Assembly: GCA_003241385.1 (NCBI GenBank)
Contig: QFPO01000016.1
Location: 1-64,000 of the forward strand
Length of the DNA stretch: 64,000 nt
Direction: 5' to 3'
From: Rhodanobacter denitrificans
Lineage (GTDB): Bacteria > Pseudomonadota > Gammaproteobacteria > Xanthomonadales > Rhodanobacteraceae
Part shown: positions 14,994 through 22,439 of the stretch, piece after piece
How positions within the stretch are numbered: position 1 is the stretch's first letter
Layout of the letters: the number at the start of each line of letters is the position of its first letter
The notes under the pieces: generated by a model
Seen by the model: the letters and a program-made list of their open reading frames with translations, nothing else
Told to the model about the DNA's origin: nothing
The model's database searches: none
Made by a program: the position numbers and the translations under genes

Positions 14994-16310
14994 TCAGCCT
15001 TCCAGCGTCGCCGGACGCGTCGCGCAGTGCGCGACGCAGCGCTGGATCGTCTCGAAGTCCGGCAGGCCGTACCAGAACACCTTCCAGCGCTCCTGCTTGT
15101 AGCAGCCGTCGGACTCGGCGTAGTAGAAGTGGTTGACGAGGTTGCCGTGGCGCGAACGCCAGAACAGGCGGGGATTCTCCTCGCGCATGACCTGCCAGAC
15201 CGCGCGGCCGAGGCCTTCACCCTGCGCGTCGTCGAGCACCGCGAACTTGTCCAGATACGCGATGCCGTCCTCCTCGGTCAGGATCAGCGCGGTGCGGTAG
15301 TTCTCGCTGACGTAGGCGCGGAACAGGCGCGTGCGCTCGAAGTAGTCGGCGACCAGGGTCCGGCCGAAGCTCGACTCGATCAGCTCGCGCATGCGCGCCA
15401 GATCCAGCTCGCTCCACGCGGTCACGCGCAGCACGCGCTCGCCGCGACGGACCAGGGTGCCCGAGCCCTTGTGCGTGAACAGCTCCTTGGCGAGCTCGGC
15501 CGGCTTGGTGATCGACACCGAGCTGGTCAGCGGCAGCGTGTCGAGCAGGTCCTTGATCTGCTCGATCTTCACGCGCATGCCGCCGTTGATCCACGGCTGT
15601 GCGATCAGATGGTCGTACTCGGTCGACAGGTTGATCGAGTCGATCACCGCGCCGTCCGCGTCGAGCAGGCCGCCGGTTCCGGTCAGGAAGATGATCTTGT
15701 ACGGCTGCAGCACCTGCACGAGTTCGTTCGCGGCGAAGTCTGCGTTGACGTTGAGGATCTGGCCGCCGGCGGTCTCGCCCATGCTCGCGATGACCGGAAT
15801 CGAGCCGGCATGCAGGCTGGCCTCGATCGGCGCCAGATTGACGCCGGTGACGCGTCCGACCAGGCCGAGCTTGGCCTGGTCGAGATACTCGGCCTCGAAC
15901 ACGCCCGAGGTGATCGAGGTCGCGCGCGCGTCGGTCTGCTGCAGCGCCTCGACCAGCTTGAGGTTCTGCGCCTGGAACACGCGCCGCACGATCGCCAGCG
16001 CCTGCGGCGAGGTCACGCGCAGGCCGTCGACGGTGCGCTTCTCGATGCCGGCCGCGGCCAGCTCCTCGTCGAGCTGCGGACCGGCGCCGTGCACGACGAT
16101 CGGCGTCAGGCCGACCTGCTGCAGGAACGCCAGCGACGAGGTCAGCGCCTCCAGATCGTCGCGCAGCACCGCGCCGCCGACCTTGACCACGGCGAAGCGC
16201 TTGGCGTCGACCTGCGAGAAACGTTTGAGGTACTGGCTGATCTCCTTCGCGCTGGCCATGCTCGAGAGCAGGCGCACGATGGTCTGCCGGGTCTGCTTAT
16301 GCGCGTGCAT
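14994..16310 (-). CDS. argB: Bifunctional N-acetylglutamate synthase/kinase (NAGS/K)
   Basis: A 438-aa fusion that both acetylates glutamate and phosphorylates N-acetylglutamate. The amino-acid kinase domain covers about residues 1-290, with VVKVGGAVL, HGAGPQLD and ITSGVFEAEYL. A GNAT-type synthase domain follows, with AYVSENYRTALIL and LDDAQGEGLGRAVW for acetyl-CoA binding. This architecture is characteristic of Xanthomonas-type NAGS/K, related to the vertebrate enzyme. The N-terminus HKQTRQTIVRLLSS matches what I recall of Xanthomonas enzymes, supporting the ATG at 16310, which overlaps the deacetylase gene by 14 nt. Feedback inhibition by arginine is expected for the family. Confidence 0.95.
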   Translation of the reverse strand: MHAHKQTRQTIVRLLSSMASAKEISQYLKRFSQVDAKRFAVVKVGGAVLRDDLEALTSSLAFLQQVGLTPIVVHGAGPQLDEELAAAGIEKRTVDGLRVTSPQALAIVRRVFQAQNLKLVEALQQTDARATSITSGVFEAEYLDQAKLGLVGRVTGVNLAPIEASLHAGSIPVIASMGETAGGQILNVNADFAANELVQVLQPYKIIFLTGTGGLLDADGAVIDSINLSTEYDHLIAQPWINGGMRVKIEQIKDLLDTLPLTSSVSITKPAELAKELFTHKGSGTLVRRGERVLRVTAWSELDLARMRELIESSFGRTLVADYFERTRLFRAYVSENYRTALILTEEDGIAYLDKFAVLDDAQGEGLGRAVWQVMREENPRLFWRSRHGNLVNHFYYAESDGCYKQERWKVFWYGLPDFETIQRCVAHCATRPATLEG

Positions 16311-17397
16311 CGTCGATGATTCCGTGTACGGTCGTGGCGTATCGGGCGAGCTGGTCGAGCGCGACCCACTCGTCGGCGGTATGGGCCTGGGCGATGTCGC
16401 CGGGTCCGTAGACCAGGGCGGTGTAGCCGGCCTGCGAGAACAGCGAGGCTTCGGTCCAGAAGTCGACCGCGTTGCCGATCGGCAGGCCGAGCGCGTCGGC
16501 GACGTCGCGCGCGGCGAGCCGGCGCGTCTCGGCGTCGGCGATCGCGCCGGACGGCAGGCTCGGGCCGCGGAAGGTCTCCTCGAAATGCGCCGGCGCCGGA
16601 TCGGCCAGATCGCGGAACCGGGCCAGCAGCGCGTCGACGTCGGTCGACGGCAGCGGCCGGAAGCCGAAGCGCAGCTCGGCCGCCGGCGCGATCATATTGG
16701 CCTTGATGCCGCCCTCGATGCGGCCGACGTTGAAGCGCAGTCCGGTCAGGCCGCCGAAACGCTCGTGCGCGAGGGCATCGACCTGCGCCAGCGCGCGCGC
16801 GCCCCAGCCGATCGCCTGATGCAGCGCGCTGTCACCGGCCGACTGCCGGCCCGACGCATGCCCGGCGCGGCCGGCGAAGCGCATCAGCACCGAGCTGATG
16901 CCGCGATGCGCGAGCACGGCCTCGGCGCCGGTCGGCTCGGCGACCAGCACGGCCTCGTACGGCAGCGCACGCGCGAGGAACGCCGCGATGCAGCGCGGAT
17001 CGTTGGCCTCCTCGTCCGACGTGAACAGGAACGCCGCATCACCGTCGCTGGCGGCGGCCGCCGCGACCAGCGCAGCCGCGGCGCCCTTGATGTCGCAGGC
17101 GCCGAGTCCGACCGCACGCGTGTCGTCCACGCGCAGCTCGAACGGACTGGCCGACCAGTGTGGCGAATCGGGCACGGTGTCCAGGTGCACATTGAACAGC
17201 AGCCGCGGCCGGCCGCGCACCGCGTACAGGCTGACCGCGCCGGCGCCGTGATCGATCACCTCGCAGCCGAAGCCCGGCAGCTGTTCGCGCAGGTACGCGA
17301 AGATGCCGCCGCCGTCGATCGCACGCGGCGGATTGCGCGTGTCGAACGCGACCAGCGCACGCAGATGCCGCAGCGTGGCGTCGAGCAGCGCCGTCAT
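16297..17397 (-). CDS. argE: Acetylcitrulline (acetylornithine-type) deacetylase
   Basis: A 366-aa M20-family zinc deacetylase. Metal ligands can be placed in NVHLDTVPDS, GACDIKGAAA, TSDEEAND and LVAEPTGAE, and the last His in GDIAQAHTADEW near the C-terminus. In xanthomonads this enzyme removes the acetyl group from N-acetylcitrulline, because carbamoylation happens before deacetylation. The presence of argF' in the same operon makes that the likely substrate here. It lies 42 bp after argG and overlaps the NAGS/K gene by 14 nt. Confidence 0.92.
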   Translation of the reverse strand: MTALLDATLRHLRALVAFDTRNPPRAIDGGGIFAYLREQLPGFGCEVIDHGAGAVSLYAVRGRPRLLFNVHLDTVPDSPHWSASPFELRVDDTRAVGLGACDIKGAAAALVAAAAASDGDAAFLFTSDEEANDPRCIAAFLARALPYEAVLVAEPTGAEAVLAHRGISSVLMRFAGRAGHASGRQSAGDSALHQAIGWGARALAQVDALAHERFGGLTGLRFNVGRIEGGIKANMIAPAAELRFGFRPLPSTDVDALLARFRDLADPAPAHFEETFRGPSLPSGAIADAETRRLAARDVADALGLPIGNAVDFWTEASLFSQAGYTALVYGPGDIAQAHTADEWVALDQLARYATTVHGIIDDARA

Positions 17398-17439
17398 GCC
17401 GGCCGCCTCACCGCGCCGTCGCGGCCGCTCGGCGCGAAA

Positions 17440-18642
17440 TCAGCGCTCGACATGGCGATTGACCTCGGCCCACAGCGTCGAACTCATGCCGAACAGCTTG
17501 ATGAAACCCTCGGCCTCCTCGACGCCCCAGTCGGCCGATTGCGCATAGGTGGCGCCCTTCGCGTTCAGTAGATGCGGCGAGGTCACCGCGACGGCCTGCA
17601 CGCTGCCGCCGTGGGTCTCGAGCACGACCTCGCCGTTGACGCAGCGCTGGCTCGAGGCCAGGAACGCTTCCAGATCGGCCTTGAGCGGATCGTGATAGAA
17701 GCCCTCGTAGACCAGCTCCACCCACTGCCGCGCCACGGCCGGCTTGAAGCGGTTCTGCGCCTTGGACAGCACGGCCTCCTCCAGCGCGCGATGCGCGGTC
17801 AGCAGCGAGATCAGGCCGGGCGCCTCGAAGATGATGCGGCCCTTCAGGCCGATCGTCGTGTCGCCGGTGTAGAGGCCGCGGCCGACCCCGTACGGCGCGA
17901 ACGCGCGGTTGAGCCGCGCCAGCAGCTGATGGCCGGGCACGCGCTCGCCGTCGATCGAGACCGCCTCGCCCTCGGCGAAGCCGATCCGCACGCGCAGCGG
18001 CGCGGCCGGCCAGTCGGCGCGCGGCGCGCACCAGCCGCGCGCGCCCTCGCCCGGCGCTTCCCAGCGATCGATCTCGCCGCCGGACATCGTCACGCCGAGC
18101 AGGTTCTCGTTGATCGTGTAGGCCTTCTGCTTGGCGCGCACGCCGAAGCCGCGCTCCTCGAGGTAGGCCTGCTCGTAGGCGCGTGTGTGCGTGTGCTCCT
18201 TCTGGATCTCGCGGATCGGCGCGACGATCACGTAGTCGCCGAGCGCCTTGACCGCCAGGTCGAACCGGACCTGGTCGTTGCCCATGCCGGTGCAGCCGTG
18301 CGCGATGTAGCGCGTGCCGAGTTCCTCGGCGCGACGCAGCGCTGCCTCGACGATCAGATAGCGGTCCGAGACCAGCAGCGGATACTGGCCCTGGTAGCCC
18401 TCGCCGGCCCGCACGAACGGCTTGACGAAGCCTTCCCAGATCGCCGGTCCGCCGTCGACGGTGACGTGCGAGGCGACGCCGAGTTCGGCGGCGCGCGCCT
18501 CGATGAAGGCGCGCTCCTGCGCATCGACGCCGCCGGTGTCGGCGAACACGGTATGCACGGCATAGCCGCGCTCCTTCAGATACGGCACGCAGAAGCTGGT
18601 ATCGAGTCCGCCGGAGAACGCGAGGACGATGTCTTGGCTCAT
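17440..18642 (-). CDS. argG: Argininosuccinate synthase
   Basis: A 400-aa ATP pyrophosphatase-type ligase that joins citrulline and aspartate. The N-terminal ATP motif AFSGGLDTSFC lies at residues 8-18. HGCTGMGNDQVRFDL (about residues 114-128) matches the citrulline/aspartate-binding segment. The start at 18642 gives MSQDIVLAFSGG, normal for the family. The gene lies 23 bp after the OsmC gene and 42 bp before argE within the operon. Confidence 0.95.
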   Translation of the reverse strand: MSQDIVLAFSGGLDTSFCVPYLKERGYAVHTVFADTGGVDAQERAFIEARAAELGVASHVTVDGGPAIWEGFVKPFVRAGEGYQGQYPLLVSDRYLIVEAALRRAEELGTRYIAHGCTGMGNDQVRFDLAVKALGDYVIVAPIREIQKEHTHTRAYEQAYLEERGFGVRAKQKAYTINENLLGVTMSGGEIDRWEAPGEGARGWCAPRADWPAAPLRVRIGFAEGEAVSIDGERVPGHQLLARLNRAFAPYGVGRGLYTGDTTIGLKGRIIFEAPGLISLLTAHRALEEAVLSKAQNRFKPAVARQWVELVYEGFYHDPLKADLEAFLASSQRCVNGEVVLETHGGSVQAVAVTSPHLLNAKGATYAQSADWGVEEAEGFIKLFGMSSTLWAEVNRHVER

Positions 18643-18665
18643 GGGAAAAGTCTCTGGGAAGGGAA

Positions 18666-19133
18666 TCAGACGGATTCGGTGACGATCTCGGGCTCGCAGC
18701 GCACCGGAAAATTGACCGAGCGCGCGATGAAGCAGGCGTGGTGCGCCTCCTCGTGCAGCGCGGCGGCCAGGGCCGGATCGCCGGCGGCGACGACGACGCG
18801 CGGGCGCAGCAGCACGTCGGTGAAGCGGCCGCCGTCGGCGCCGCTGGCCATCGTGCCGCCGGCGCGATCGGTATAGGCGGTCACGACGATGCCGGCGACC
18901 GCGGCCAGATGCAGATACCAGAGCATATGGCAGCTCGACAGCGCGGCGACCAGCAGGTCTTCCGGGTTGTGCCGAGCGGGATCGCCGAGAAAGGCCGGAT
19001 CGGACGAGCCGGCGATCGCCGGTTTGCCGTCGATGCGGATCTCGTGCTCGCGGCCGTAGCCGCGATAGCCGCGCGTGCCCTCGCCGCGATTGCCGGTCCA
19101 GACCACTTCCACTGCATATCGATGCAGGCTCAT
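18666..19133 (-). CDS. OsmC/Ohr family peroxiredoxin-like protein
   Basis: A 155-aa OsmC-fold protein. Two Cys typical of thiol-dependent hydroperoxide reductases are present in ALSSCHMLWYLHL (about residue 66) and in HHACFIARSVNFP (about residue 130). GSSDPAFLGD, HNPEDLL and the spacing of the two Cys fit the family, whose members reduce organic hydroperoxides. The start at 19133 overlaps the PaiB gene stop by 4 nt. It is embedded in the arginine operon without an obvious biosynthetic role. Confidence 0.88.
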   Translation of the reverse strand: MSLHRYAVEVVWTGNRGEGTRGYRGYGREHEIRIDGKPAIAGSSDPAFLGDPARHNPEDLLVAALSSCHMLWYLHLAAVAGIVVTAYTDRAGGTMASGADGGRFTDVLLRPRVVVAAGDPALAAALHEEAHHACFIARSVNFPVRCEPEIVTESV

Positions 19134-19753
19134 GTGCGGCTCTCCTCGATGCGGACCATCCAGGCCGCGAGCTCGGCGTCGCCGGCGCGGCCGCGCCGGC
19201 GCAGGCCCGCGACGACGCCGAGGCGATTGGCCGGCGGATGGTTCTGGCTGAGCTTGAACTTGGCCTCGATGCGCTCGATCGCGATCTCGATGCCGGTGAT
19301 CGCGCCGAGCAGACGCTCGGTATGGTCGGCCGGCGCGTCGTCGATCGACCACGGCTGCGGCTCGCCGGCCTCGTGCCAATCGGTCAGTTCGGTCAGCAAG
19401 GCCCGTAGCCACGGCGGATCGGTCGTCGTATGCAGCCGTCCGTGCACGTGGACCACCGCATAGTTCCAGGTCGGCACCTCGCGGCCGGTTTCGTGCTTGC
19501 TCGGATACCAGTTCGGGCTGACGTAGGCCTGCGGCCCCTGGAAGACTGCCACGACCGGTGCGCCATCGCGCTGCGCCAGCGGATTGGCGCGCGCGACGTG
19601 GCCGCGCAGCACCGGCCCGCTGCGCAGCAGCGGCACGTGATCGACCGCGAAGCCCTGCCCGTCGGCGACCGTCAGCGCGGCCAGCGGACAGGCCTGCAGC
19701 AGGTCGTCGATGCGCTCGACCCGCGTCTCGCGGAAGGCGGCCGGCTGATACAC
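19130..19753 (-). CDS. PaiB-family FMN-binding protein
   Basis: A 207-aa FMN-binding split-barrel protein of the PaiB family, named after a negative regulator of protease and sporulation genes in Bacillus. MYQPAAFRE at the start, the FQGPQAYVSPNWYPSK stretch (about residues 72-87), VPTWNYAVVHVHG and KLSQNHPP near the C-terminus are family hallmarks. It lies 7 bp after argF' and overlaps the OsmC gene by 4 nt, so the three are co-translated. In this operon it is more likely an FMN-dependent enzyme than a DNA-binding regulator, as no DNA-binding motif is visible. Confidence 0.88.
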   Translation of the reverse strand: MYQPAAFRETRVERIDDLLQACPLAALTVADGQGFAVDHVPLLRSGPVLRGHVARANPLAQRDGAPVVAVFQGPQAYVSPNWYPSKHETGREVPTWNYAVVHVHGRLHTTTDPPWLRALLTELTDWHEAGEPQPWSIDDAPADHTERLLGAITGIEIAIERIEAKFKLSQNHPPANRLGVVAGLRRRGRAGDAELAAWMVRIEESRT

Positions 19754-19760
19754 GGCGGCC

Positions 19761-20771
19761 TCAGCCCTGCGCCGCCAGCGTCGCCATGACCGCCTTCTGC
19801 ACGTGCAGACGGTTCTCGGCTTCGTCGATTGCGATGCAGGCCGGCGAATCCATGACCGCGTCGGTCGCCTTGACGTTGCGGCGCAGCGGCAGGCAGTGGC
19901 TGAACAGGCCGTTGTCGGTCAGCGCCATCTTGGCCTCGTCGACGATGAAATGCTTGCTGGCCTCGCGCACCGGGCGCTCCTCGTCCCAGCGGCCGAAGAA
20001 CGGCAGCGCGCCCCAGCTCTTGGCGTAGACGACGTCGGCGCCGCGATACGCGCTCTGGATGTCGTGGCTGACCGTCAGCCGACCGCCGCTCTCGGCGACG
20101 TTCTGCCGCGCGAAGTCCATGTAGCGCGGATCGAGCAGGTAGTCCTCGTTCGGGCACAGCAGGGTCACGTCCATGCCGAAGCGCGTCGCGATCAGCAGCG
20201 CCGAGTTGGCGACCGCGGTATTGAGCGGCTTGGGATGGTAGGTCCAGGTCAGCACGTACTTGCGGCCGGTGAGGTCCGGACCGAGGTGCTCCTTGAGCGC
20301 CATCACGTGCGCCAGCTCCTGGCACGGATGCGTGATCGTCTCCATGTTGATGACCGGCACCGTCGCATACCGCGCGAACGCGTGGATCACGCGGTCCTCG
20401 CGGTCGACCGACCAGTCCTGGAACTTCGGGAATGCGCGCACCGCGATCAGGTCCACGTAGCGGCTCAGCACGCGCGCGACCTCGGCGATGTGCTCCTCGG
20501 TCTCCCCGTCCATGACCGTGCCGACCTCGAACTCGATCGGCCAGGCGTCCTTGCCGGGCGACAGCACGATCGCCTTGCCGCCGAGCTGGTGCGCGCCGAG
20601 CTCGAAACTGGTCCGCGTGCGCATCGACGGATTGAAGAACAGCAGCGCGATCGACTTGCCGTCGAGCTCGCGGCCCTGGCGCGTTCGCTTGAAGGCCGCG
20701 GCCTGCGCGAGCAGCGCATCCAGCTCGCTGCGGCTCCAGTCCTGGGTGGTCAGAAAGTGGCGAAGCGTCAT
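19761..20771 (-). CDS. argF': N-acetylornithine carbamoyltransferase
   Basis: A 336-aa transcarbamylase acting on N-acetylornithine to give N-acetylcitrulline. The carbamoyl-phosphate motif is SMRTRTSFE (residues 49-57) and the HPCQE motif lies at 148-152. Glu92, reported as the residue that fixes specificity for the acetylated substrate in Xanthomonas AOTCase, is present (GETEEH). HCLPLRRNVKATD carries Lys301, corresponding to the carbamylated Lys302 of the Xanthomonas enzyme. It is the first gene of a ten-gene minus-strand operon. A hairpin with a T-run lies 59 nt before its start with no gene upstream, suggesting attenuation. Confidence 0.95.
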   Translation of the reverse strand: MTLRHFLTTQDWSRSELDALLAQAAAFKRTRQGRELDGKSIALLFFNPSMRTRTSFELGAHQLGGKAIVLSPGKDAWPIEFEVGTVMDGETEEHIAEVARVLSRYVDLIAVRAFPKFQDWSVDREDRVIHAFARYATVPVINMETITHPCQELAHVMALKEHLGPDLTGRKYVLTWTYHPKPLNTAVANSALLIATRFGMDVTLLCPNEDYLLDPRYMDFARQNVAESGGRLTVSHDIQSAYRGADVVYAKSWGALPFFGRWDEERPVREASKHFIVDEAKMALTDNGLFSHCLPLRRNVKATDAVMDSPACIAIDEAENRLHVQKAVMATLAAQG

Positions 20772-20829
20772 CGGCGATCCCTATGGCAGGCGGTACGGCG
20801 GACGGAAGCGGAACGAGGCGGAATGAAAC

Positions 20830-20855
20830 AAAAAAACCCGGCACGAGGCCGGGTT
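20830..20855 (-). terminator. Intrinsic terminator in the argF' leader (candidate attenuator)
   Basis: On the minus strand AACCCGGC (20855-20848) pairs with GCCGGGTT (20842-20835) around CTCGT, followed by T to 20830. It is a textbook Rho-independent terminator only 59 nt before argF'. No minus-strand gene lies upstream for it to end; the next RNA gene is a plus-strand tRNA. Its left arm can pair instead with 20890-20896 at the end of a short leader ORF. Confidence 0.75.
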
Positions 20856-20887
20856 CTGGTCGAGACTCCAATACAGCGGTCGACAGC

Positions 20888-20947
20888 CTACCCGGCGCGG
20901 ATGTCCGTTTCGTTTCGGCGCGCGCGCGAGGTCATGCCCGACGCCAT
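20888..20947 (-). CDS. Putative Arg-rich leader peptide of the arginine operon
   Basis: A 19-codon ORF, MASGMTSRARRNETDIRAG, has four Arg codons, three of them within four codons (CGC GCG CGC CGA at 20926-20915). A second ATG at 20935 would give a 15-residue form. The last codons GCC GGG T (20896-20890) are complementary to the left arm of the terminator at 20848-20854. A ribosome finishing at the TAG (20890-20888) would cover this segment, while one stalled at the Arg cluster 18 nt upstream would expose it. No good Shine-Dalgarno sequence precedes either ATG, so translation is unproven. Confidence 0.45.
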   Translation of the reverse strand: MASGMTSRARRNETDIRAG

Positions 20948-21038
20948 GCGGGCGCTGGACTGGTGACCGGTGCTGGACAGGGCAAGCTGGCAGGCGCGCA
21001 CGCGGGAACTCGGCAGGCGGTGACAAAGAATGGCGCGC

Positions 21039-21067
21039 ACCGTAGCCGGAAACGCGCTGCACCGCAA
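21039..21067 (-). promoter_or_regulatory. Candidate promoter for the arginine operon leader
   Basis: On the minus strand TTGCGG (21067-21062) and TACGGT (21044-21039) are 17 bp apart. A start near 21032 would give a leader of about 260 nt containing the short ORF and the terminator. The match to consensus is only fair. No ARG-box-like palindrome was seen. Confidence 0.35.
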
Positions 21068-21109
21068 TAGCGCCCGCGTCCGCCGGGCGCGCCGCCGCCC
21101 GCCGACCTC

Positions 21110-21138
21110 TTGGCGCCACCAGCGCATCCGGCTATCAT
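21110..21138 (+). promoter_or_regulatory. tRNA-Ala promoter
   Basis: TTGGCG (21110-21115) and TATCAT (21133-21138) are separated by 17 bp and followed by a GC-rich discriminator (GCGCGCCCCGC), as expected for a stable-RNA promoter. The tRNA begins 49 bp after the -10 box. Confidence 0.6.
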
Positions 21139-21186
21139 GCGCGCCCCGCACGGACCCGCGCAGGCGGATCCGTACATAGCCACACC

Positions 21187-21262
<76 letters not shown>

Positions 21263-21292
21263 ATACCTCGGGATCGCTCCGGCGATCTCCTG

Positions 21293-21340
21293 AAAGGCCG
21301 GAATCAGGCGCACATGCTGGGTTTCGGCCTTTTTCTTTTT
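21293..21340 (+). terminator. Terminator after tRNA-Ala
   Basis: AAAGGCCG (21293-21300) pairs with CGGCCTTT (21325-21332) across a 24-nt loop, followed by a T-rich run to 21340. The remaining stretch to the Nudix gene at 21668 shows no gene or clear motif. Confidence 0.65.
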
Positions 21341-21667
21341 CGGTGCAGCGCGCCAAGGCCTGATGAAATCCTGTGACGGTGACGCTGGCGATACCTGGAT
21401 GCCCTTCGTCGGAGCCGCCGTCAGCGCGCAGGCCGAAACTGGGATTCGGGCCGCCGTGAGGGATCCGCAAGGCTGGCTTCGCCGGCTCGTCAGGGATCAG
21501 CGATTGGCAAACCTGGAGACGAATCGGTGCGCGAAGCGCGGGCACTCGATCGCAGTAGGACAGTACGATCAGCCCGCTTCAGCAAAACCGCACACTGAAG
21601 GCCGACCGTTGCCAGACCGTCGCAAGACGTCGAACGTCCGGCCGGTAGCGGACCGACGAGGATCAAG

Positions 21668-22117
21668 ATGGACACCAGACAATCGGCACGCCTGGTCATC
21701 GTCGATACGGATGGAAAGCTCCTGCTGTTCCGGTACCACGACGAGCACCGAGAGCCCTTCTGGGCGACACCGGGCGGTGAACTGCTGCCCGGAGAAAGCT
21801 ATCGGGATGCCGCGCAGCGCGAGCTCGGGGAGGAAACCGGGCTGAAACTGGAGATCGGCATGCTGCTGCAGGAACGGGATGCCGTCTATGCGGTCGCCCG
21901 TTCGAATCCTGCACGATGGCTCGAACAGTACTTTCTGGTTCGCAGTCCGGCGGCGCCGACCATTCGGCGGGACAACTGGACCGATGAAGAGAACAGCACG
22001 ATCCAGGCCTGGACGTGGTGGGGCCTGGACGATATGACGACGCGTCCTGGGACCACTTTCAAACCGGAATGGCTGCCGTCCCTGCTCGCCCGCGTGCTTG
22101 CCGGCGAGCAACGGTGA
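21668..22117 (+). CDS. Nudix hydrolase
   Basis: A 149-aa Nudix-fold pyrophosphohydrolase. The complete Nudix box, G-x5-E-x7-R-E-x2-E-E-x-G, runs from GGELLPGE to REL and EETGL at about residues 37-59. Substrates of the family are nucleoside diphosphates linked to another group, such as oxidised dNTPs, NADH or ADP-ribose; the substrate here cannot be told. GAGGA lies 5 nt before the ATG at 21668. The gene stands alone, convergent with the delta-60 protein gene, with a perfect 12-bp inverted repeat between them. Confidence 0.92.
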   Translation: MDTRQSARLVIVDTDGKLLLFRYHDEHREPFWATPGGELLPGESYRDAAQRELGEETGLKLEIGMLLQERDAVYAVARSNPARWLEQYFLVRSPAAPTIRRDNWTDEENSTIQAWTWWGLDDMTTRPGTTFKPEWLPSLLARVLAGEQR

Positions 22118-22279
22118 GCCGGACCTGACCGACTCACTCAGCCACCTGCACGCCGTCGGGCGCGCAACATGCCGACGCGTATCGTCAGGCGGGTCCGAGA
22201 TGTCGGGGCTCAGCGCCGAATGATGGTAAGCGGGCGCAGAACACGGCAGTGCCAGCGCATCCCGTGCGACGTCTGGGCC

Positions 22280-22306
22280 GGACCGCTCCGGATTCCGGAG
22301 CGGTCC
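22280..22306. terminator. Perfect GC hairpin between convergent genes
   Basis: GGACCGCTCCGG (22280-22291) and CCGGAGCGGTCC (22295-22306) form a perfect 12-bp stem around ATT. It lies between the Nudix gene (+) and the delta-60 gene (-), so it could serve both as a bidirectional terminator, although neither side has a T-run. The rest of 22118-22439 shows no gene. Confidence 0.5.
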
Positions 22307-22439
22307 GCCGCATTCACTCATTCACGCCGGTCGGCGACGGTGTCGAAACCCTGCCGCCGACGCGGCGGTCCCGGTCGACTGCCCTCTCTAAAGACCGCAG
22401 GCCGCTCGAGTTATCAGGCAGATCGACCACGCCCTCGGC

